Positions 10,889 to 20,364 of a DNA stretch of 64,000 bases are shown one piece after another. The notes beneath the pieces are model-generated. The model did not search any database. It had not been told where the DNA came from and saw only the letters and a program-made list of their open reading frames with translations. Every line of letters starts with the position of its first letter. Position 1 is the stretch's first letter. The stretch lies in the NCBI GenBank assembly GCA_963575745.1, contig CAUYUJ010014750.1, positions 62,001-126,000 on the forward strand, written 5' to 3'. This DNA comes from Prorocentrum cordatum (lineage: Eukaryota; Sar; Dinophyceae; Prorocentrales; Prorocentraceae). A program made the position numbers and the translations under genes.

Positions 10889-10989
10889 TCTTCCATCCTC
10901 CCCCTCTCGGGGTCTGTGACAGCTTCCCCCGCCCTTTGTTCTTCTGCATGCTCCCCGACTTCCCTGATCACCTCAACTCCCCTGAGCAT

Positions 10990-11870
10990 CGTTTCTGGAT
11001 GGGCTGGTGGGGATACGCGAAGCGTCAACAATTTCTGGATGCTTTGCGCGCCAGCAGCCGCGGACCAGCTCAGTGCCCGGCGGCGCATTCTTTCTGCTGG
11101 CCAAACGCAGCCGCAGTTCGTCCCCGGCGACGTACAAGCAGGACTGAATGCACTCCGCCCACAGGCTCGGTCGCGCCCCACGCGCATGGGATTGCCTCCG
11201 ATGGGGCGCGCAGCGAGAAACTTTACGCCAGTTGGCACATTACTTGCGTCTCTCTCAGTTCGGCGTCGCGCAAGCTAGTTTCAACATGCGCGCGACCATG
11301 CCGTGCCTGATATACATCTTCTTGCGTGGGGCAAGCAGCCGTCGCTTCCTGCGCGCGCCGACAGATCGCGCGACCCGGGCGCGACCGCCCTGCGCGCCCC
11401 GCAACCGGTTGATAATAGCACGAACTCGCGCTAGTTCGGGCGCCTTGAACACGGCCGTGTCCGCGCGGCAGAGCATGCGCACGGCGCGCACGAAGCTCAG
11501 ATAATTCGCGAACGTTCCGCTGCACCAAAAGAGGGGCGCCCATGCCAATAGGGGATCGAGGGCGGGCGGGATCTGGGCGCCGCCAAGGCCCAGGGCGCCC
11601 TCGCAGAACCCATTCCAGCATCGCACTCCGCTTCGCAAGCTTGCAATGGGCCGGGGGCATGAGCCCAGCAGCGACCGCGCGCGCTCCTTTTCGACCCAAT
11701 TGGCGCGAGCAGCTGGCGCGCGCAGTTGGCTCTGCAGCGATGCTGTAGCGGCGCGCGGACCTTTGCCTGAGCACAGCGCCGCAGGCGCGATGTCATCCCC
11801 CATCGCCGGCTGTCGCCGCGGCGATGGCGCCCTCAGCTGTATCCAGGATATTGAATGATGCTGCCGACAG
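10990..11870 (-). pseudogene. Tyrosine recombinase domain, truncated
   Basis: The recombinase of the DIRS-like element normally joins circular cDNA to the genome. The N-terminal SAM-like DNA-binding part is clear at about 11690-11390: RSGVRCWNGF, then AWAPLFWCSGTFANYLSFVR and AVFKAPELARVRAIINR. Near 11188-11219 another frame gives SLRAPSEAIP, matching the box that holds the first catalytic Arg. Near 11140-11030 a third reading gives DELRLRLASRKN and ELVRGCW. The downstream HxxR and Tyr boxes are absent because the similarity stops near 10990. At least two frameshifts and a stop upstream of SLRAPSEAIP show that it is dead. Confidence 0.75.
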
Positions 11871-12400
11871 CGGCCTCGCCTCACCTTGCACTGGGCTGCG
11901 AGACCTTCGCAGAGCCGCCGCGAGTCGCGCCCCGCCGCGCGTGCCTGCGCTGCAATGATACCCGCGGCGAGCGACGGGTGCCGGGAGGAAGGCGCCTGCG
12001 GTCCGCCGCCTAGCTTCGGCGAGGCGAATGAGTTCCGCCATGAGGGAACACAGGCCGAGCCCGAGAGGGCGCCCCTGGCCGTTCAGGTCGGACGCGCAAG
12101 CCCCGGCCAATTCCTCGATGGCCCGGCATCCGCTGGCGGACAAGATCGCCGCAGCGAGCGCGATGTCCCTCGCTTCGCGAGCCGGGGCCAGCGATTGCAA
12201 ACAGTCAATAGAAAGCGGCGACGCCGCCGCGCGAGTCACGTCCATGGCTGCGAAGAGCCGCCGCGCGCCCACTGGTCGGCGGACTGCGCGTGCGCTGCGC
12301 GATCCCCGACGCCCTGTGCAGGTGCCAGCTGTGGCGCCGCGCGAGCCGCGGCCAATCCCGCTGCGCCGCCTTCGCTCGACGCACGCCGGCAGCGCTGGCG
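11870..12400 (-). pseudogene. Linker between RNase H and recombinase
   Basis: An Ala/Arg-rich region of the DIRS-like element. The frame 12272-11793 contains DCLQSLAPAREARDIALAA and LGLCSLMAELIRLAEAR. Such linkers are poorly conserved and carry no motif. It is assigned to the element only because of its position between two recognised domains on the same strand. Confidence 0.5.
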
Positions 12401-13060
12401 GCCATCATTTTAGCCGCGCGGTCGCCGCCGACAGGGCTGACCACGACGCGGGTTCCCAGAAGGGACCGTCGAGCACGGGTGGCACGCGCACACTGCCGAG
12501 CAAAGCTAGCAAGTCATATTCCTCGCGGGAAGGAAGGTCCGCGATGTTGAATTTGGAGGGGGCTCTGTCTACCCGCAGGGCGATCTGCTGCTGGGCTGCC
12601 TTGAGCCACAGGCAGTTTACCAGGCAGCAGTAGTCCCATGGCGACCCCCTGCTGGTCACGGTCTCAGCGCCTACACTGTCGCCCCACACCCTGACCTTGC
12701 GGCGCCGCAAGAAGTTATCAAAAGTGCAGAGCCCGAGCGCAATTGCGAACAGCTTCAAGGAATGTTTATCCCGTCCGCCCGCTGCTGAGAACAGCTCATC
12801 AAACTGTTGGGCGGCCCCCAGTCGGCAAAGTAGATCTGTTCATCATGCATGGGCACCGCCGCCGCTCTCGGCGGAGTGCTCCTTGCATCCACGAATAATT
12901 GGACCGGAAGGCCGCTGGGGCAGAGCCACTGCTTCTTTTCGTGCAATTCGAGGGCAAGGACCTCGTCCCACCAGCGGAGGGCGTCGCGGAGTGGCTCGGA
13001 CACGTTGGCCCGACTCTGTTTGGCTTGACGGTGCAGGGGCGCTATGGTGGCCCTGCTCAG
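12400..13060 (-). pseudogene. RNase H domain of DIRS-like element
   Basis: Cleaves the RNA of RNA:DNA hybrids in intact elements. In one frame the entry segment WWDEVLALELHEKKQWL is followed by LPVQLFVDARSTPP, where the family's first catalytic Asp lies, and then IYFADWGPPNSLM. That frame stops at 12755. The next frame continues with FAIALGLCTFDNFL, KVRVWGDSVGAE (second Asp region) and APSKFNIADLPSREEYDLL, the highly conserved C-terminal signature. The single frameshift near 12755 interrupts the loop that would carry the catalytic Glu. Residue identities suggest a fairly recent loss. Confidence 0.8.
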
Positions 13061-14150
13061 GCGATGGAACGTATATTTGCGAACGCCCATCGCAGGGCTC
13101 CGGCGAGCTTGGAAGCGTCGCCGGGGCACAGCGAGTTGCTGTTCAAAGCGCTGTGAATTCGCGAGCGCCACTTGACGACCATATTCGCGGAAAGCGCACA
13201 TGAGAAAACTCGTCGATCCGCGCTCACATTGAGCCCGAGCACTTGCAGCTGCAATCCCCAGCCCACCTTGGCCGGCGCAATGGCCTCGCGCCCAAGCGTG
13301 CAACGCGCCAGACGTGCTGCGCAGCGCAGCGCGTGCACCGCCGACCCTCTCCGCTCCGCATCGAAGAGGTCGTCGACAAACCTCGGCAGGGGCACGCGCA
13401 GCACCGCGCGAGCGACACGCGAGACCAAAGCTGCCGCTCGCTCCCATGCGTGAACGGATGCGACTGCCCCGAACGGCGCGGCGCAATGCCGCGCCGCGCG
13501 CGCCACACCCTGACACAAGAAGACAATATAGAGCAGCGCGCTGTGAAACGGCGACGCCGGGACGTGCCTGAAGGCGGAGCCCACGTAAGCCTTGAAGAAG
13601 GCGATGGGCTCTTCGGTCTCCAGCGCCAAGCGCCTGGAGGCTTCGATGAGCAGGTCCACGCCCTCGGGGCGGAATTTCTCGGCAACAGAAGTGCAGCTGT
13701 TGAGCTTTGACCGCGACAAATCATTAATCGGCTGGGCTCTGACGCTGCCGTCCGGCTTCGCCCTGCTCGACCCCGAATCGCGGTGAGAGAATTACGGGGC
13801 TAAAAATGGAGGTTGCCGGGTTTGGACAGCTCGCGCATGCTCCCCGCTGCGACGTCCTGCGCGGCGACGCGAAGCAATTCGCTCGCATGCTTGCCTTCGC
13901 GCAAAGGAGCTAACACTGCCGCGTTGGCCTTTGCTGCCGATCTCAAGAGATCGACGACCGGCGCAACTTTGTCGCGCGCCGCCGGCGCGCCTGAACCAGA
14001 GGGAGGCAGCGGCCCCGCTACGGGGGCGCCCCATCGGAAAAATTCGATGCACCCCAGATCCGCAAACCCCGATATGTGCGCGAGCCTCTCCAGCAGCGGA
14101 CCGCTCGCGCTTCATACTGCGCTGCGCACCTCTTGACTAACCCTTGCGGC
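13057..14150 (-). pseudogene. Reverse transcriptase of DIRS-like element
   Basis: Synthesises cDNA in intact elements. The frame 13719-13057 (220 codons) holds the core: KAYVGSAFRHVPASP (motif A region), CAAPFGAVASVHAWERA (motif B side) and LPRFVDDLFDAE at 13363-13380 (motif C, YxDD type). It then reads KVGWGLQLQVLGLNVSADRR and ASKLAGALRWAF, the thumb. In relatives motif A has Asp where this copy has Tyr (KAYVGS), so the catalytic metal ligand is lost while FVDD is kept. Upstream (14100-13790) another frame resembles the RT N-terminal extension (DLGCIEFFRWGAP and NAAVLAPLREGKHASELL). Frameshifts join these parts. Confidence 0.85.
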
Positions 14151-15303
14151 GAAATCCAACATATCAATGTTTGCTGCGGATTGATTCGGCACCTGCGTGC
14201 GACGCGCGCGCGCTGCGTCGCTACTCGCTGCGCGGAAAGCCCGGGCCTGGCTGGAGCGATTTGCCAGATTGCCCGCGCGGCTGCGCTTGGCCCCAGCCGC
14301 CCGTGCGCGGGGCGGCGACGGCGGCCGCGGGGCCCCTTCCCTGTTCCGGGTCCCCGGCGGCCGAGGGGGAGCTGGCAGCTGCCGCGTCGCGCGATGATTA
14401 CAAAGATGAAGCTCCAAGTGTTGCGCGCGCCCTGGCGCCGCCGCCCGCGGGCGGTCCGACCCCCGCTTCGCTGCGGTGCTGAAACGCACGTCGGACGATT
14501 GCAATGCAAATGCGAAATTGATAGAGGGCGCGGCAGAGGCCATTGCGAGAGCGCACATGGGCGCCGCGCCACTCGCGGGCAGCACAGCCCACGGCCTCAG
14601 GGCCACTCGCTGCGCGCCTTCTTGGCGGGCCTGGGCGGCGCGCGCGGCTCGCGGTCACCTGGGCACCCGGCGGGCCTGGGCGGCGCGCGCGGCCTGCGGT
14701 CGCCAGAGGGCCGCGGGGAGCGGCCGCTCGACCACGTGCTGCGGCCCTTCCCATCGCCGCGCGACCGCGAGCCGCGGCGGTCGTTCTGCGTGCCTCCGCC
14801 TGTGCCGCTGCCGCTGGAACCTCTTGCCCCGCCTTTGCTGCCGCCCCCTGAGCCCGCGTCGGGCTTCCCATCGCGGTCGCGCGCGCCCTCGGCCTGCGCG
14901 GCGCAAGGGCATCGCAAACTTCCCGCGCGCAGCGCGCCCCGCCGCGCCCCCCCTGGAGCAAGACCCAAAAGCTGAATTTCACCGCCGCCTTTCCCGCGTT
15001 GAAATCATGCTCGCCGGCCCTCGTCCGTTCAGCCCACATAGTCCGCGCGAGCTCGCATATCAAAAGCGGTTGCGCATCCTTGGCGCACGCTGCGCGCTGG
15101 GCCTGGTCGCAGTGAACTGCCATGTGAGCGCGGCGCTTGTGCGCGTGGGCATTCATGGCCACGCGCGAGCAAATCTCGTGATGCGCCCGCGACGCCGCCA
15201 GGCTGAGCTGGCCAGTCGCGGCGGCCGCCAGCTTGTACCCGTGCGAAGCGCAGACGTAATCTCGCGGCGGCGCTGCTTCACGCGACCGCGGCGCCTGTTC
15301 CAT
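14150..15303 (-). pseudogene. Gag-like N-terminal region of DIRS-like element
   Basis: The 301-codon frame 15303-14398 is Ala/Arg-rich. It contains LAAAATGQLSLAASRAHHEI and ICELARTMWAERT before a long Arg/Ala/Gly-rich, probably disordered segment. No zinc knuckle is visible. It is assigned as the nucleic-acid-binding first part of the element from its position directly upstream of RT. Part of the region 14150-14400 reads better in another frame, so the tract is broken. Confidence 0.45.
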
Positions 15304-15987
15304 GCTGCCTTCCGCTGGGGCAGATGCACCGTCGTCTTGCGATGTCCCTCTTGGCCGTTGGCCTTGATGGCGTTGGCCAGATCGAAAAGACCCCGCAGAA
15401 AAAGCAGCGCGTCGCGCGGGCTCGATCGCGAAACCAGCGCGCCATGGAGAGGTTGTTCCCTTTGTCCTCTTCCTGGTTGATTATTTTGAGACCCGCGAAT
15501 TGACTAGCGCAAACGGCGAGGCAACGCCGATATTTTTGAGCTTGGTCGCCCCTGCGGCCATTTCGTCCACGCGGTGCGAGCTGCGCGCGGGGCGGCGCCG
15601 AAACTGCGCCGCGCGCGCGAACATGCGCGAGCGCCTGGGCCAACATTCCGCGGACAATCCCTCCGCGCTGATGTCGGACGCCACGCTGGCGAACTCGAGG
15701 TACGTCGCCTGCGCGGCGCCGAAATCGCCGCGCGCGCAACCCCGGTGGACGCGGCACCTCGTCGGGCTTCTTTCCCGAGGGCAACGCCTTAAGCACCGCC
15801 CCTGGGTCCGCGACCCCTTGCTTCGCGCGCCTTCCTCGGCGGCAGCGGCGAGAGCCCTGCGCGCATGGGCCTCTCGGCCGGCGCCGAGTCCTGTCTCTCC
15901 CGCAGGCAACGCGAAATCCTCGACGCGGACATCGGCGAGCTCGCGCCAGTTCCGCGCGCCAGCTGCATGCAGCGCCTCAGCAATCAT
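15278..15987 (-). pseudogene. Start region of DIRS-like element polyprotein
   Basis: The frame 15987-15481 begins MIAEALHAAGARNWRELADV, then VRVEDFALPAGE, and later DFGAAQATYLEFASVASD. This pattern is common at the N-termini of dinoflagellate recombinase-bearing polyproteins, as far as I remember it. The tract 15796-15278 in another frame overlaps and suggests a frameshift. It marks the probable 5' limit of the element's coding part at about 16.0 kb. Confidence 0.45.
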
Positions 15988-16214
15988 GGTGTTCTAGGCG
16001 GGATCACGACCAACAGCGCCCTCAACCTTGGGGATCGCTTCGGCCAGCGCGGTCTTCGCGGCCTCGTCCGCCATTGCAACAATAAAATCAAACGATGCGA
16101 TATTCGCGCGCGCGCCCTGGCGCCGTCACCCGCGGACGCACAAAACCCTCGCTTCGCAGCGCTTCTGAACGGCGCGCCGGGTGACGCGCAAAAGCCTATC
16201 GGGCGGGGCAAGCC

Positions 16215-16480
16215 GCGCATGGGCTGCTTGGCACAAGGTTGGCCGCGCGTGGGCCGCCGAGCAACGACCCCCGGGTCTGCTGGCGATGGCCAGCCAGACA
16301 TGGGCTGCTTTGTCAACTCTGGCCACTTATGGGCCGCCGAGCAAAGACCCCCAGGTCCGCTGGCACTGGCAAGCCACGCGTGGGCTGCTTTGTTCACGAT
16401 TGGCCACTTATGGGCCGCCGAGCAAGGACCCCCAGGTCTGCTGGCAATGGCGAGCCACACATGGGCTGCTTTGTGGCCTG
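16215..16480. repeat. ~81-bp tandem repeat, about three copies
   Basis: Units are marked by ATGGGCTGCTTTG at about 16218, 16300, 16381 and 16460, with ATGGGCCGCCGAGCAA and CCCAGGTCTGCTGGC in between. The array directly abuts copy 2 of the 0.43-kb dispersed repeat. Confidence 0.85.
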
Positions 16481-16482
16481 AC

Positions 16483-16920
16483 AAAACGCGGCACGCGGCC
16501 TCGCATGGGCAGCGTGCACGCCACGGGCCTCGCGGGGTCCCCTCCCCAGAGAGGCGAACCCACAGCGCGCGCAACCGCGCGCGGACGGGCCCCTCGAGGC
16601 CGCCCCAACACCACCCGCATCACGGCGCGGTGGCCCGGCGCAGCGGGACAAGTGCCCGCCAGCTTCACAACATCGGCCAACAGGCCAGCGGCCACACATG
16701 GGCGGACCGCGGACAAGATAATGCAAGAGCGCAAAAGCGGCAGCAGCACAGGCAGAGCAGCACCAGCATCCCCCCCCCACCCACGGCCCTGCACCCCGAC
16801 CCCCCCCCGCCCCGAGGACGAGGAAGAGGCATGGGGGCAGGGCAGACGCAGGAGCGGCACTCGAGCAAGCCCACAAACGCAGCGACAGTGCGAGCACTGT
16901 CCCCGAGTTTGTGGACTCAT
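16483..16920. repeat. Dispersed 0.43-kb repeat, copy 2
   Basis: Same family and orientation as 9181-9625. It begins AAAACGCGGCACGCGGCCTC and ends by CACTGTCCCCGAGTTTGT. On the minus strand it starts immediately after the RT fragment at 16925-17567, so it interrupts that gene downstream of motif A. Minus-strand ends are GTGATG at the RT side and TTTTG at the far side. The GT start would suit an intron, but no continuing RT exon is visible beyond it. Confidence 0.85.
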
Positions 16921-16924
16921 CACG

Positions 16925-17567
16925 CAATCTCCAGCGTCAGATGCGACTGATCTGGGTAGTTTGGGACTTGTCGGAAGGCCATGTCGTAGTGCACCCAGAA
17001 GCCCGAGATCTGCGCGTGGTCCCCGAACGCTTCTTCCCACGATGTCATCAAAGCCCACAGCTACATTAACTCTTACGGGGTATATCGTTGAGTCAGGCCG
17101 ACAATTTCGTTTCCGCCCGGGCGCTTGAAATCGTTTATCGGTCGGGCCGTCCACTCGCCCGTCTCTTTCAATTCCCATTTTGGGGAACGTGGTGTGAAGC
17201 ACACGTGATTCAAATCATACTCCGGTAAGTCACGGAAAGTAGCGTATCCTCGCAGAGGGTTCATGGACTTTGTACCAAACTTCTCGTCCAGCTCTGGATC
17301 AAGTTTAACGCTCACCGACCGCATCCTTTCTGGAGTATGGTCTTTAGGGTTCGCTGCCGAATCTGTTGCTGGCCGCACTGCCCGGGAGTCCTGCGCTGGG
17401 TCAGACCCTGTAGTCAACATGCCTGTGCCGAACATCGGGAACCACCGCACAAGTGAATTCATATACTCTGAATCCTCAGTATATCCTATGGTCTGAAATA
17501 GTGCCCCTAGGAGCGGCATTTGCAGGTGTCCAAATACGCGATGGATACGCGGGCGCAACTCTTTCAC
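16925..17567 (-). pseudogene. Second reverse transcriptase fragment
   Basis: The minus frame 17567-17073 contains VRWFPMFGTGM, PLRGYATFRDLPEYDLNHV and WTARPINDFKRPGGNEIVG. This is the finger region preceding RT motif A (relatives have RPIDDF...N). Two stops follow at about 17085 and 17073. In the shifted frame the segment GFWVHYDMAFRQVPNYPDQ (about 17000-16950) matches motif A, DxxxAFRQVPxxP, with the catalytic Asp present. The gene is cut at 16920 by the dispersed repeat, so motifs B and C are missing. It differs from the DIRS-like RT at 13 kb and represents another retroelement family. Confidence 0.7.
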
Positions 17568-17599
17568 GCATCCCGGTCTCTACTCCTGGGGGCGCTCGC

Positions 17600-18715
17600 G
17601 AAACATACGGGTTAGAAGCGTATGATCAAACTACGGGGCAAGAGCAGTCGCACACTGCCACGGGGCCCGCAGCACCCCATCACCCTTGTCCACAGCAGGG
17701 GGGGGAACACGGAGCCCCCACCCTTCGCGAGACCCGCGCTCCCCTGATGTGCGTGCCCCCCCCCCCTGGCCAGACGGGGGAGGGGAGTGCCCGATCCAAA
17801 CGGGTGTCGGTTCTGATTCTGCTGCTGGGTCTGACTCTGGTCCGAATCACGGCGAGCCCGGCATGGGCCCCTCGCCCTCGCGAGACTGGCGTTCTGTGTT
17901 GCTCGCCCCCATTACTTGGCCTGTTTTGGCCGATTTGGCACGGCGTCAGAGTCGCGGGCTGGGCGCGCAGGCCCTCGCCCCCGCTCCTTTCGACGACGGG
18001 GTGCGGATTCTCCGTTGAAGCTGCCTTCTTGATCCCACTGCCTCCCGCCGCGGCCGCAGGTCCACGGGACGGGGGCGCGGGTGCAACAGCAGCAACGCCG
18101 AACCGCGTCCCTCACGCCCGCTTGGCGGTGCGCGTTGGTGCGGTGTTTCGTTTGCCCCCCTCGTTCTCCGCCGCGGCTGCTGTTAGGTGGCCGTCAGACG
18201 AAGGTGGAGGCAGATGTGTGTTTTTCCCTGTTCCCGCCCCTCGGGCCCACTTAGCGGTGCCCGGTGGCGGGTCTGTTGGGGATGGGTCTGGGCTTCTTTG
18301 TGCCTGTGCTGCTGGGTTCACTTGAGCCAGCGGCTACGGTTGTCTGCCTCCCTCTCTCTGTCGCGCCGCACGTTCCCTGCCTGACCTCCCGCGTCTGCTA
18401 CCACGGCCCGGTAGGGGGGGGGGGGGGGGCGAGGCATTCCGCTTGCACGTCGGCTGCGCCGGATGGCACGGCGCCCCGGAAAGCTCCGGAAAGGCGCGGC
18501 TGCAGTGACCCACCATCCCGATGAGACATAATCTCTCCTAGGCCGTGCCCCCAAACCCTGGTAGGAACACTTGCAACGATTCGGCGGGCAACTGTCCGAT
18601 CCTCCTTTGAGATGACAGAACTACAGTTCAGGAAAGAGGGCCGCATGTTCAGGCTAGGAAAACTCGGTGAGATAAAATATGCCAACATCATATAAAACTG
18701 CGTAAACTCTTGTCA
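17600..18715. other. GC-rich spacer, poly-G run
   Basis: No credible gene. Frames are Pro/Gly/Ala-rich. A run of 16 G lies at 18414-18429. The sequence around 18540-18700 is less GC-biased but has no motif. Confidence 0.45.
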
Positions 18716-18718
18716 CGA

Positions 18719-18737
18719 CAATGTGCTCCTCCGATCT
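18719..18737. other. Adapter-like sequence, possible artefact
   Basis: The bases ATGTGCTCCTCCGATCTG translate as MCSSDL. They differ at one position from the 3' end of the common Illumina adapter (TGTGCTCTTCCGATCT). This is a known source of spurious MCSSDL protein starts. With one mismatch it could be chance or a polished adapter remnant at a join. Confidence 0.35.
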
Positions 18738-18894
18738 GACTGTGTCTCTCGTCGCCCGACCCGGCCGACCCCCCGACCCGGGCCCGCAAAGACGGCGCTC
18801 TCGACCGCGCCCTGTGCCGCGGAGACGCCCCTGTTTAGCACAGGCACCTCTCGCGAACGCCGGCGCCCAGGGGGCTAAGCGGCCCAGTCACCGC

Positions 18895-19150
18895 GTGCCC
18901 CGCCCACCCCCCCCCGTCCAACTCTCGCAACCCCTGCTGCCTGCTCCTCTTGTTTTCTCCTGCCTGCTACCACCTATCCCTATGGCTCACTCCTCTCCCT
19001 GGTCTTTCCAGCATCCCCCTTCTTTCCACCTCCCTCCTCCGTCCATCCTCTTCTCTCAGTTCAATCCTCCCTTTTTCCTGCTCCCTGCGACCTCCCTCGC
19101 GACAACTCCTGCCTCCCCCTTCCTCATTGCCCCCCTCTCGCCCTCCCTCA
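18895..19150. repeat. Pyrimidine-rich low-complexity tract
   Basis: C/T-rich on the plus strand (CCTCCC and CTTCC motifs throughout) with no fixed period. Confidence 0.75.
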
Positions 19151-19199
19151 TCCCACACCCTCTCGTTGGGCGCGCCCTGCGCTCGAACCTTCACGCCGC

Positions 19200-20360
19200 A
19201 CAAATGACTACGCGCGCAGGTCAGCCCACAAGGACCCGCGAAAGGCTCAAAAGGGCCCGGCACATGCGAATACCGAACCTTTGGCATGAAAGAGGCAGGT
19301 CCTGAGGGAAACTGGTCCTGAACCCCGAGAGAATTCCGCAAATCAACAATCCCCATCCTGAATCATTGATTGATTGGCGGTACCAGGGCCCTGGGGACGC
19401 TCTATCGCGAAAGTTGTGGAACATGTCAGAGTTGCACCCCGTTTCTCCATGGCGAAATCTTCTCCTCCACCCTCACGAAACTTCCACACGCACGCGCGCG
19501 CATGGCACTGTTTGCAAATGCGGCGCAACATCTGGTCCTGCTCACGTCGAAACGAGATGCCTGCCCAACGCGCTCAATGTGGTAACACCGCACTACGCAC
19601 ACGAGGTAATAAGAACACTTGCCACGTCATCCTCGCAATCCGCACTCGACTTCGGTTTCAAATTGTTCCTCCTTGCGCCCTCCACCATCCTGCATCCTCC
19701 GCCGTCCCTTTATCCTCGCTGCTTCCTTTTTCCGCTTCCCCACGCCTCTTCCATCATCCGTCCTCCCTCTGCGTCCTACGCATGCGCTTCCGCCGCACAG
19801 CCGTCAGCGGAGGAAGCGGAAAACAAGGAGAGGAGGATGCGATGATGAAGGATGCGGGGGCGCAGTATGAGGGAGAAGGGGGAACGGACACAGGAGGGAA
19901 CAGAGGAGGGAGGTAGACTGCGGCAATCTCAGCGTCTGTCCAAAGGACGGTTGCAACTTATCTCTGGGCGGTTTGGGGCCCGGCGGGAAAGGGTGTGACT
20001 GCCCGCGAAGCTCGCAGTCCAGCACGGGGTAGCAGCACCCACCTTATCTTGGCCCTCGAACGACGATGCACGCGGCAGTCCGTCAGGCAGGGGCCCAAAA
20101 ACCAGAAGCAACTGGCGTCGGCCACGGTGGCCCCTCTGCCAGCATCGCAATCAGGGAAGCTAGACATTCTCTGCCTGCAGCTTGACCGTCTTCGGGGCAA
20201 GGCCGCCGCGCACGCCTAAGGCCGACACGCCTGCCGACGCACCCCAGAAGAAAACTGATAACCCCCGCCTCCATTGTCCTTGCCGTCGACAAACGGCGCG
20301 GGACGCGAGCGAAAAGAAGCAACCAACCACGGGTCCGCAAGGGGCACCTGCGAGGCGAAA
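19200..20360. other. Spacer with no recognisable gene
   Basis: Mixed composition. C/T-rich at 19670-19780 and G/A-rich at 19805-19915. Open frames are short, on both strands, and have no motif. Confidence 0.45.
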
Positions 20361-20364
20361 ACAC

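Larger units (their letters stand above)
10990..16090 (-). mobile_element. Degenerate DIRS-like (tyrosine recombinase) retroelement
   Basis: Read on the minus strand from 16.09 kb down to 10.99 kb, the order is: gag-like region, RT, RNase H, tyrosine recombinase. This is the DIRS/Ngaro-type layout, with a recombinase instead of a DDE integrase. Each domain is recognised by its own motifs (see separate entries). Frameshifts separate nearly every domain, the RT motif A aspartates are replaced, and the recombinase ends before its C-terminal catalytic box, where unrelated low-complexity DNA begins. DIRS elements normally end in split or inverted repeats; I could not find them, and the 3' end is missing. 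The element is certainly non-autonomous now. Confidence 0.75.

Noticed and set aside
17073-17202. Intron with GT start joining the RT fragment to sequence beyond 16483
   Set aside because: No RT motif B or C could be found in any frame beyond the repeat, so there is no downstream exon to join.
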